From Pseudomonadota bacterium (GTDB lineage Bacteria > Pseudomonadota > Gammaproteobacteria > Arenicellales > Arenicellaceae), in the NCBI GenBank assembly GCA_018660405.1, contig JABJKL010000118.1, positions 1-8,020 on the forward strand: a stretch of DNA of 8,020 nucleotides, in the 5' to 3' direction. The notes below the pieces were generated by a model. The model made no database searches. It was not told the origin of the DNA and worked only from the letters and a program-made list of their open reading frames with translations. This document shows, in pieces, positions 1-5,330 of the stretch. The position numbers were made by a program, and so were the translations under genes. The stretch's first letter is position 1. Each line of letters opens with the position of its first letter.

Positions 1-1154
1 CGGGTAAAGAACTAGTTAGTGCCACATGCGTGGCATGTCATGAGATTGAACTGATTTCAGCCTCAGCTGGCTATACCCATGAGCAATGGCGTTACTTGAC
101 ATCAAAAATGATTGATCTGCCAGACCCTTTAGCGGCAGACGTTCTTCAGTATCTAGCCACAAACTTCCCGCATAGCGATGACCTCCAACCGACACTGGTA
201 GACGGTGATTTTGAGATCAACTTCCAGGAGTGGCACGTACCGACGCTCGGACAACGCCCTCGCGACCCCCTGATGACGCCTGACGGCATGATCTGGTGGA
301 CTGGAATGTTTGGCAGCCTGGTGGGCCGACTAGACCCCGAAACCGGCGAAATGACCGAGTTCAAGCTGGACCCAACCGCGCGACCACACAGCATTATTAA
401 CGATGCGGCTGGCAATATCTGGTACACCGGTAACAGCAACGGCACGATGGGTAAACTGGATCCTGAAACCGGCGAGATTACCGTATACCCAATGCCAGAC
501 CCTGCAGCGAAGGATCCGCATACACCGCTTGTCGCGCAAAATGGCGATGTTTGGTTCACTCTTCAAAACAGTAATATGCTCGGCCGCCTGGTTCCCGATA
601 GCGGTGATATTCGATTGATGAAAATGCCCGAGCGTACCCGACCTTATGGAATCAAGGAAGACTCCAAAGGCACGATATGGATTGCCTTTCGTGGCCGCAA
701 CGCGGTTGCCAGCATAAACCCCGAGACCTGGGAAATTACAGAATATGAAACACCAAACCCTGATCCGGCATCCCACCCTGGCGGATATTACATCCGTCGT
801 TTGGCAATCGACAGCCAGGACAACATTTGGTATGTGGATTCCGGACGCGGTTATATAGGACGTCTCAACCCAGGCACCGGTGAGATCAAGGAATGGCCAT
901 CGCCCAGTGGACCGAAATCTCACCCCTATGCGATTGAAGTTATCGATGACATTGTTTGGTACAACGAATCGGACCAACGACCAGACGCACTGGTTCGCTT
1001 CGATCCGAAAACCGAGACATTTCAAAGTTGGGCGATACCGTCAGGTATTGGAATTATTCGAAATATGACAAAGACACCGAATGGCAACCTCGTCATCCAC
1101 CAGAGTAGTACCAATACGGTGGGTCTGGTAACCATACCGAAAAGTGATCACTAG
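1..1154 (+). CDS. c-type cytochrome fused to Vgb-like (virginiamycin B lyase-type) beta-propeller, 5' partial
   Basis: The frame is open from base 3 to the TAG at 1152-1154, so the gene begins left of the window; the GTG at base 30 is an internal Val codon. Reading from base 3 gives 383 residues. A CVACH haem-c motif is encoded at 27-41 (visible residues 9-13), followed by a short cytochrome c helix region with a candidate distal Met in TSKMIDLP and the family-like YLATNFP ending. From about residue 75 there are six clear propeller blades of roughly 45-50 residues, each with an (N/D)xxW(F/Y) strand and a GRLDPETGE-type turn, plus a weaker seventh near NGNLVIHQSS. This is the streptogramin-lyase (Vgb) fold. 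Such fusions are usually annotated as lyases, but the haem domain argues for a periplasmic redox or sensor role; antibiotic cleavage should not be assumed. A signal peptide would lie outside the window. Near-identical DNA at the blade turns (around 333-350 and 459-476) reflects the internal repeat. Confidence 0.9.
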   Translation, partial: GKELVSATCVACHEIELISASAGYTHEQWRYLTSKMIDLPDPLAADVLQYLATNFPHSDDLQPTLVDGDFEINFQEWHVPTLGQRPRDPLMTPDGMIWWTGMFGSLVGRLDPETGEMTEFKLDPTARPHSIINDAAGNIWYTGNSNGTMGKLDPETGEITVYPMPDPAAKDPHTPLVAQNGDVWFTLQNSNMLGRLVPDSGDIRLMKMPERTRPYGIKEDSKGTIWIAFRGRNAVASINPETWEITEYETPNPDPASHPGGYYIRRLAIDSQDNIWYVDSGRGYIGRLNPGTGEIKEWPSPSGPKSHPYAIEVIDDIVWYNESDQRPDALVRFDPKTETFQSWAIPSGIGIIRNMTKTPNGNLVIHQSSTNTVGLVTIPKSDH

Positions 1155-1242
1155 CGCCCTTTCAATATAATAATGTCGCGAAATTGTACAAACTGAAACG
1201 GGTCGCTTGTGTCTATTTTTCAATGAATAAGGGAACTGCGAC

Positions 1243-1674
1243 ATGAAAGTTGAAAGACTATTAAAACTAAAAGGAAACGAAATATTCAGCATAGAGCCTG
1301 AAGCCACCGTGTTTGAAGCCATTCAGGAAATGGATAAGAAGAATGTCGGTGCTCTGCTGGTAGTGCAGAAGGAGAAAGTCGCCGGAATAATATCCGAGAG
1401 AGATTACATGCGTAAAGTAATCCTTAAAAACAGGTCTTCCAAAGACACTACGGTCGCTGAAGTGATGACCCGGGATGTGTGTTACGTAACTCTAAACGAG
1501 CTAGTAAACGAATGTATGGCGTTAATGACCGAAAAACGTTTTCGCCATTTACCGGTCATCGAAGACGGAAAAGTGTTGGGAATAATCAGCCTTGGAGACG
1601 TGGTTAAAACCATCATTGACGAACAGGATCATGAAATTCAAAACTATGAAAGGTATGTCCGCGGCTGGAACTGA
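1243..1674 (+). CDS. stand-alone tandem CBS-domain protein
   Basis: This 143-residue soluble protein is essentially two CBS domains and nothing else. CBS1 spans about residues 8-62 and ends in GIISERDYMRKV; CBS2 spans about 73-127, contains RFRHLPVIEDG and ends in GIISLGDVVK. The S-x-x-D signatures (SERD 51-54 and SLGD 116-119) are where such Bateman modules contact the ribose or phosphate of adenosyl ligands, so AMP, ADP or ATP binding is likely but the partner is unknown. No catalytic domain is attached, so an IMP dehydrogenase label would be wrong. The ATG is supported by AAGGGA at 1229-1234, eight bases upstream. The preceding gene ends 88 bases earlier, so it may be co-transcribed or have its own promoter; a TATAAT lies at 1166-1171 but lacks a good -35 box. 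The charged tail (DEQDHEIQNYERYVRGWN) is typical of small proteobacterial CBS proteins. Confidence 0.92.
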   Translation: MKVERLLKLKGNEIFSIEPEATVFEAIQEMDKKNVGALLVVQKEKVAGIISERDYMRKVILKNRSSKDTTVAEVMTRDVCYVTLNELVNECMALMTEKRFRHLPVIEDGKVLGIISLGDVVKTIIDEQDHEIQNYERYVRGWN

Positions 1675-1806
1675 TCTATACCGGTAAGCGCGCTTTTATT
1701 CACGACTAACTGAGCGCAATGTACGTCAGCTGATTTTACTGAAGGCACCATCACTTAAACACCCATAGCAGCGCTCAATTTTACCAGGGCCTTCTCTTAC
1801 AGTAGC

Positions 1807-2043
1807 TCACTGCATCTGAGATTTGTACACGCTCCTGATATGCTCCAGTTTATTCAATATTTCAGCAGCCTCTTCCTCTAGACCCATTTCTTTAGCCAGC
1901 TTATTCGCTTGATTGAGTATCTCTTTAACCTCCCCAAAGTATGCTCCGGCGGCAGTTGGACCACCGGCTTCATACATCTCCTCATATATCTCCTCTGCTC
2001 TTGCCTTGAGCTTGTCCAAATAATTCCTGCTCTCAATATCCAT
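1807..2043 (-). CDS. small helical hypothetical protein, third gene of an unrecognised cluster
   Basis: I do not recognise this 78-residue protein. It is rich in Glu, Lys, Ala and Leu and should be almost all helix: one amphipathic helix over about residues 4-25, a break at GGPTAAG (27-33), then helices over about 35-53 and 55-76. It has no cysteine, signal peptide or membrane segment, so it is probably cytosolic and may act as a helical partner protein. The ATG is the only possible start, because an in-frame TAA precedes it directly. No Shine-Dalgarno sequence lies upstream, and the stop codon of the preceding 48-residue frame is only seven bases away, so translation probably depends on re-initiation by ribosomes finishing that frame. 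An immunity- or antitoxin-like role would fit the size and position but nothing in the sequence proves it. Confidence 0.75.
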   Translation of the reverse strand: MDIESRNYLDKLKARAEEIYEEMYEAGGPTAAGAYFGEVKEILNQANKLAKEMGLEEEAAEILNKLEHIRSVYKSQMQ

Positions 2044-2050
2044 TTATTTA

Positions 2051-2197
2051 TCAATAGCTTATAATATTTTTATACTGTTCCAAGTGCAATTCGAGCTGCT
2101 TCTGATCGCCTCTAATCACAAGCTCCAGAAAGTTCTTAAAGCCGTTATTGCGCCCAAACTCATCATTTATAGATGGCGGGTTTTGGGTGCTGTTCAC
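2051..2197 (-). CDS. hidden 48-aa frame coupled by a GTGA overlap, hypothetical
   Basis: A short minus-strand frame fills the gap between the 228- and 78-residue genes. It starts at GTG (2195-2197), which overlaps the TGA of the upstream gene in a four-base GTGA, a classic translational-coupling arrangement, and ends at TGA (2051-2053), seven bases before the next ATG. The product begins VNSTQNPPSINDEFGRNNG and continues with an amphipathic helix-like stretch (FKNFLELVIRGDQKQLELHL) and ends QYKNIISY. Its composition is protein-like: alternating hydrophobic and charged residues, no runs and few rare residues. I recognise no family. An alternative is that it is the C-terminal remnant of a longer protein that lost its frame, since an in-frame TGA lies ten codons before the GTG. 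Confidence 0.5.
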   Translation of the reverse strand: MNSTQNPPSINDEFGRNNGFKNFLELVIRGDQKQLELHLEQYKNIISY

Positions 2198-2880
2198 TGT
2201 ACAAAATCTTTTTTCAGGTTTTCAAATTCATCAATGCTCAACGGACGATTGCCTGCATAAAAATAGCTATCCTGCCATTCCGATGTTCCGTAGATCAGCA
2301 AGGTATGTTGTTGCCCTTTTTTCTGGCATATAAACCATTTGCTAATATCGCCCTCCAAATCTGCATCAAAATAGTTAAGGTCACTCCATACGACGTGTGC
2401 CATTCGTGAAACGGGATATAGCGGAAGCCCTCCTGAGCCTTTTCCAATTTTTTCAGTTATTTTCCGGAACGGGATCAGGCTCTGGACATTAATCAACAGC
2501 CAACACAATTTTTTAGTCTTTTTTATTATTTCAACAGGCTTGCATTTAACAATGCAGGATAGTTCAAGTTCATTGGGGTGATCCTCCCATCCATTAATTG
2601 CGGAGTTCCATGGTTGAAATAGTGCCCAGAAATCTTCAGAACTTTCTAGTCTGAAAGGATAATTGACCTGCAAGGTGTAGTGCTCCCCAGCGGTCGGAAC
2701 CTCAAGCATTCTCAAAGCTGAGCTATCTTTTGTAATTGCGCCCTTCGCTATCCAGGCGATGCTTGAATCGTAACCTGCCACGCACGCCCATGCAGGCATG
2801 TCTTTGTAGGGATCGGACCCCGAATCACCAGCATCAATCTCTTCGGACGATTCATTATGAAACTCTATATTAAGTACCAT
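2194..2880 (-). CDS. hypothetical protein, 228 aa, first gene of an unrecognised cluster
   Basis: I do not recognise this family. The product has no signal peptide and no convincing membrane segment, so it is probably cytosolic. An acidic N-terminus (MVLNIEFHNESSEEIDAGD) leads into an aromatic- and Trp-rich body with motifs such as DFWALFQPWNSAINGWEDH (about 83-101), HVVWSDLNYFDADLEGD and LLIYGTSEWQDSYFYAG, suggesting a mixed alpha/beta domain. The tail IDEFENLKKDFVQ is helical. A promoter-like pair lies just upstream (-35 at 2925-2930, -10 at 2903-2908), and the ATG at 2878-2880 is the second of two ATGs created by a tandem duplication. There is no Shine-Dalgarno site before it. Base composition is AT-richer than the flanks: bases 2521-2580 are 21/60 GC, against 36/60 at 301-360 and 36/60 at 4321-4380. 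It shares a four-base overlap with the next frame, so the three genes probably form one operon. Confidence 0.75.
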   Translation of the reverse strand: MVLNIEFHNESSEEIDAGDSGSDPYKDMPAWACVAGYDSSIAWIAKGAITKDSSALRMLEVPTAGEHYTLQVNYPFRLESSEDFWALFQPWNSAINGWEDHPNELELSCIVKCKPVEIIKKTKKLCWLLINVQSLIPFRKITEKIGKGSGGLPLYPVSRMAHVVWSDLNYFDADLEGDISKWFICQKKGQQHTLLIYGTSEWQDSYFYAGNRPLSIDEFENLKKDFVQ

Positions 2881-2906
2881 AGTCGCTTTACGCCATAGTC
2901 GCTTTA
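2877..2906. repeat. 14-bp direct repeat, 16-bp period, duplicating a start codon
   Basis: CCATAGTCGCTTTA occurs at 2877-2890 and again, identical, at 2893-2906, separated by CG. On the minus strand each copy reads TAAAGCGACTATGG, so each holds an ATG. The gene-proximal ATG (2878-2880) begins the 228-residue gene; the distal one (2894-2896) is out of frame and reads ATG GCG TAA, a two-codon frame. The distal copy also overlaps the -10 box of the promoter. Confidence 0.9.
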
Positions 2907-2930
2907 TATAGACAGCTTATTTAGCTTCAA
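2903..2930 (-). promoter_or_regulatory. sigma70-like promoter of the three-gene cluster
   Basis: On the minus strand TTGAAG (2930-2925, 4/6 to the consensus) and TATAAA (2908-2903, 5/6) are separated by 16 bases. A start site about seven bases downstream of the -10 box would fall near 2896, on the first base of the distal ATG copy, giving a leader of only some 16 bases before the main ATG. The site is seen by eye only. Confidence 0.5.
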
Positions 2931-3023
2931 CATACCTATTATCGGCTGAATGATCAGATTTACACATAAAACAAGCCGTGCGCATACGGTTTAGATCCAT
3001 CCTGCCTGGGGCTTGCGACAATT

Positions 3024-3036
3024 GGGTGCCGCACCC
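3024..3036 (-). terminator. short GC-rich hairpin after the Cys-rich gene
   Basis: GGGTG (3024-3028) and CACCC (3032-3036) form a perfect five-base stem around a three-base loop, three bases past the stop of the minus-strand gene ending at 3040. The bases that follow on the minus strand (AATTGTCGC) are not a T-run, so this is at best a weak intrinsic terminator or a 3'-end stabilising hairpin. Confidence 0.3.
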
Positions 3037-3039
3037 TAA

Positions 3040-3711
3040 TCAGTCATCAGTCGCACACGAATTCCCCACCATACCCGTAACGCACCCGTACGCACCGTCA
3101 GGATTATAGGATCCCATATTCACGATACATCCATGCAGAATAGCACCGCAGGTAAAGCCGCAGCTGTCAGAGTGATGGGCAATGGAGTTCTCATACTTTT
3201 GCATCGATTCCTGGACACACACCGTTTTACCCTGCGACGTTGAAAAACATGTTCCCAAATCAGTCGCCAAACCAATGCCCGCCTCGCCGCAGGAAGCGCC
3301 TACCGGCCCACCAACCTGGTTCAGTGCGCCATAAACTCCGGCCTGACCATCCAGGATTTCTTCAAAATAAATCGTATTGGGGCCCTGGTAGGTTAGCCTC
3401 ACGGTCAGTCCAGCCATGCATTTTTCGACACCGAAATTTAGCTGTTCACTATAGGTCGCCTGTGCACCAGACCCGGATATGCGATTCAGGCTTCCCCCAC
3501 ACGGGTATTGTCTATATTCGACCGAACCGGACCGACCATCTGGGGAAATGGTAACAGCGACGACATAGGAACCAATTTCGCTTTCGCTAACCTGACCTTG
3601 CCAACTGCCAGATAAAAGCGCGTCGGCATAAGATGCCTGGATCGAAACAAATGCAATAAATACGAATAAAGATAACGATTTAAAATAACCAAAAATTTTG
3701 AATTTAATCAT
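3040..3711 (-). CDS. secreted cysteine-rich protein with N-terminal beta domain
   Basis: The start is the ATG at 3709-3711, not the longer frame beginning at 3774: GAGGGAGAG (3718-3726) sits six bases upstream and a good signal peptide then begins at residue 1 (basic MIKFKIFGYFK, hydrophobic core to about 25, cleavage SYA|DA after residue 29). The mature N-terminal part (about 33-125) starts SGSWQGQV and has the pattern GxW-(10-15)-YxVxVxIxxD-GxVxYxxYPCGG-(25)-EKC, resembling a small beta-sandwich domain seen in exported bacterial proteins and beside some Ser/Thr kinases; this is recalled pattern similarity, not a search result. The C-terminal part (about 140-223) is rich in Gly and Cys. Ten cysteines follow the signal peptide (71, 98, 141, 155, 165, 184, 188, 195, 210, 219), an even number consistent with five disulfides. 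Likely periplasmic or secreted; no enzymatic motif is evident. It stands alone between two gaps. Confidence 0.82.
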   Translation of the reverse strand: MIKFKIFGYFKSLSLFVFIAFVSIQASYADALLSGSWQGQVSESEIGSYVVAVTISPDGRSGSVEYRQYPCGGSLNRISGSGAQATYSEQLNFGVEKCMAGLTVRLTYQGPNTIYFEEILDGQAGVYGALNQVGGPVGASCGEAGIGLATDLGTCFSTSQGKTVCVQESMQKYENSIAHHSDSCGFTCGAILHGCIVNMGSYNPDGAYGCVTGMVGNSCATDD

Positions 3712-3717
3712 GTGTGA

Positions 3718-3726
3718 CTCTCCCTC
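3718..3726 (-). promoter_or_regulatory. ribosome binding site that fixes the start at 3711
   Basis: GAGGGAGAG on the minus strand lies six bases before the ATG at 3709-3711. It would be inside the coding region if the longer frame from 3774 were used, so it supports the shorter protein with the N-terminal signal peptide. Confidence 0.75.
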
Positions 3727-3869
3727 TACGTAATAACGAAAAATAAAGAAGACCGCTGCAGAGCTACGACCCACACGTTAGAACATTATTACAAGAACCT
3801 TCATACATTGTGGCGTGCATACCTGCTGCAGCACGACAATTTTCACTATACGCCTCAACATAGCGATGA

Positions 3870-4108
3870 TCCAATAATCATCTTTCCCGGTACCAGGCCA
3901 GTGTGCCATCAGGAGAACAGAACCACGTCGTGAAATGACATACACTTGACCACGAGGGTGCTCGTATCGAACTGGAGTTTACGCTTAAGGCTCCGAACAC
4001 CTGATTGAGCCCATGATTCGTAGCAGTCCAGTGATGTGCTCGCCGCCTTTGAATATGCGTCATAGTGAGTGCGACCTGGAATCATCCCGTCGGTTTATTC
4101 TGAACTAG
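3870..4108 (+). pseudogene. possible decayed coding remnant of unknown type
   Basis: The 500 bases between 3711 and 4212 hold no intact gene, but the plus strand reads protein-like across one stop and one frame change. The first frame (3870-4001) includes YQASVPSGEQNHVVK, a TGA at 3936-3938, then HTLDHEGARIELEFTLKAP before TGA at 4002-4004. A second frame, open from 3989, continues LIEPMIRSSPVMCSPPL, then NMRHSECDLESSRRFILN, to a TAG at 4106-4108. Joined, these give roughly 78 residues that look like the C-terminal part of a lost protein. The family is not recognised. The minus-strand frame at 3878-4063 is Ser/Trp/His-rich and looks like a shadow. Chance cannot be excluded. Confidence 0.28.
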
Positions 4109-4198
4109 TGCAATGTCCTAAACTAGGGAGAAGGACTTGAGTGACCCGGATGCTCCAAGTACCATCGGCGAACGCAACCATTAAGATGAAAATCAGTT

Positions 4199-4203
4199 AG
4201 GAG
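4199..4203 (+). promoter_or_regulatory. ribosome binding site of the DUF6152-type gene
   Basis: AGGAG lies eight bases before the ATG at 4212 and agrees with the start that gives an N-terminal signal peptide. Confidence 0.7.
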
Positions 4204-4211
4204 AGAAAACC

Positions 4212-5228
4212 ATGTGGATTCGACGGCTCTGTGTCTTGCTAGCTCTTACAAGTGCTCCGGCATTTGCCCACCATAGTACGTCGGTCAATTTCGATCAGAG
4301 TACAACGATTGAGGTCGAGGGCGAGATCACGGAGATAGCCTGGCGCAACCCACATATCCTTTTCACGCTCACGTCGGCCGACGGCGCGAAATGGCAGCTC
4401 GCGACGCACTCTCTGAGTATTTTGCGTCGCATGGATGCTGCCGAGTCCTTTATCAATATCGGTGATCATGCCAAAGTTGCCGGTTGGCCAGCGAGGCGAG
4501 GTCTCGGTATGTTTGTCAATAACATGCTGCTGCCGAGCGGTGAAGAATTTGTCTTCAAATTCCAGGCCGAGCCGTCCGATTTGCGTTGGTCGGATCGAAT
4601 GTGGAGTTCTAACGATAATTGGTTCGCTGAAAGCGGTGACGCCTCCGCCGAAGAGCGCGGAATATTTCGAGTTTGGAGTTCAACGCTTGCAGAAGGAGCA
4701 TTCTTCCTCTGGTTGCCAGAGTATCCCCTGACCGAAGAAGCCAGGGCGGGTAAGGAAGCATTTGATCCGGCAGTCGATGACCCGCTGCTGAACTGCCAAC
4801 TCAAGGGTATGCCGGCAATTATGAGTAACCCGTATCCATTGGAGTTCCATGATCGCGGGGACATTATCGAGTTGCAGATAGAGGAGTACGACTCTTTGCG
4901 TACGATCTATATAAATCCGGAAACCAATTCAGAAACTATACCCGAGCTAACGCCATCCATCATGGGCTACTCCGTAGGTCGATGGGAAGGCGAAACATTG
5001 GTAGTTGAGACGACCCATGTCAACTGGGGACACTTCTCGGGGCGGGGCGTCATGTTGAGTGATCAGGCCAGGTTTGTGGAACGATTCATGCCCACGGAAA
5101 CGGGCGGAAGGCTCAAGTATGAGATCACCATTACCGATACAACGACCTTTACCGAGCCCGTAACAATGACAAAATCCTGGGTCTGGTTACCCGGTAATCG
5201 TGTTGAGCCATACGAATGTACGATTTAG
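4212..5228 (+). CDS. exported DUF6152-type protein with C-terminal extension
   Basis: The 338-residue product starts with a signal peptide (MWIRRLCVLLALTSAPAFA, cleavage after residue 19), leaving a mature end HHSTSVNFD. The stretch VEGEITEIAWRNPHILFTL (about 35-53) and the following region to about 110 (THSLSILRRM, GDHAKVAGWPARRG, NNMLLPSGEEF) match the DUF6152 beta-barrel pattern that I know from many exported proteobacterial proteins. The second half carries another familiar pattern: C195-QLKGMPAIMSNPYPLEF, then IEEYDSLRTIYIN, then GYSVGRWEGETLVVETTHV (about 252-270), and a late EPYEC near the end. The function of this family is not established; the two N-terminal His residues and the Cys pair (195 and 336) could bind metal or form a disulfide, which is inference. 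It is probably periplasmic. It is transcribed towards the sulfatase unit, so the two converge. Confidence 0.85.
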   Translation: MWIRRLCVLLALTSAPAFAHHSTSVNFDQSTTIEVEGEITEIAWRNPHILFTLTSADGAKWQLATHSLSILRRMDAAESFINIGDHAKVAGWPARRGLGMFVNNMLLPSGEEFVFKFQAEPSDLRWSDRMWSSNDNWFAESGDASAEERGIFRVWSSTLAEGAFFLWLPEYPLTEEARAGKEAFDPAVDDPLLNCQLKGMPAIMSNPYPLEFHDRGDIIELQIEEYDSLRTIYINPETNSETIPELTPSIMGYSVGRWEGETLVVETTHVNWGHFSGRGVMLSDQARFVERFMPTETGGRLKYEITITDTTTFTEPVTMTKSWVWLPGNRVEPYECTI

Positions 5229-5250
5229 TAAAGGGTTAATGATAAGAGCC

Positions 5251-5263
5251 GCTGGAAACCAGC
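5251..5263. terminator. small hairpin between convergent genes
   Basis: GCTGG-AAA-CCAGC is a perfect five-base stem with a three-base loop in the 102-base gap between the convergent DUF6152-type and sulfatase genes. No T-run follows directly on either strand (the nearest, a run of T at 5293-5299, is about 30 bases away on the plus side), so a terminator role is only weakly supported. Confidence 0.3.
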
Positions 5264-5330
5264 CACGACCGTATATTCGACTGACCCGATTGATTTTTTA
5301 TAGTGGTTCGACCTATTCCAGTGTAGTGCC

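Noticed and set aside
330..1025. Long minus-strand open frame (231 aa) antisense to the propeller gene.
   Set aside because: It lies wholly inside the clearly coding plus-strand propeller gene, has no recognisable domain and is best explained by the codon bias of the repeats.
1166..1171. Perfect TATAAT upstream of the CBS gene as a promoter.
   Set aside because: No acceptable -35 hexamer lies 16-18 bases upstream, so the box alone is not enough to call a promoter.
1711..1777. Inverted repeat TGAGCGC/GCGCTCA between the convergent CBS and 78-aa genes.
   Set aside because: Only seven bases pair across a 53-base loop, and GAAGGC/GCCTTC (1741-1746/1789-1794) would cross it; neither makes a credible terminator. 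The AAGCGCGCTT palindrome at 1686-1695 allows only a three-base stem.
3712..3774. Longer start for the Cys-rich protein, adding 21 residues before the signal peptide.
   Set aside because: The extension would bury the strong GAGGGAGAG ribosome site inside the coding region and put the signal peptide in the interior.
3878..4063. Minus-strand 61-aa frame in the intergenic gap.
   Set aside because: It has a Ser/Trp/His-rich composition with no structure, and no ribosome site was recognised. The opposite strand reads more like protein.
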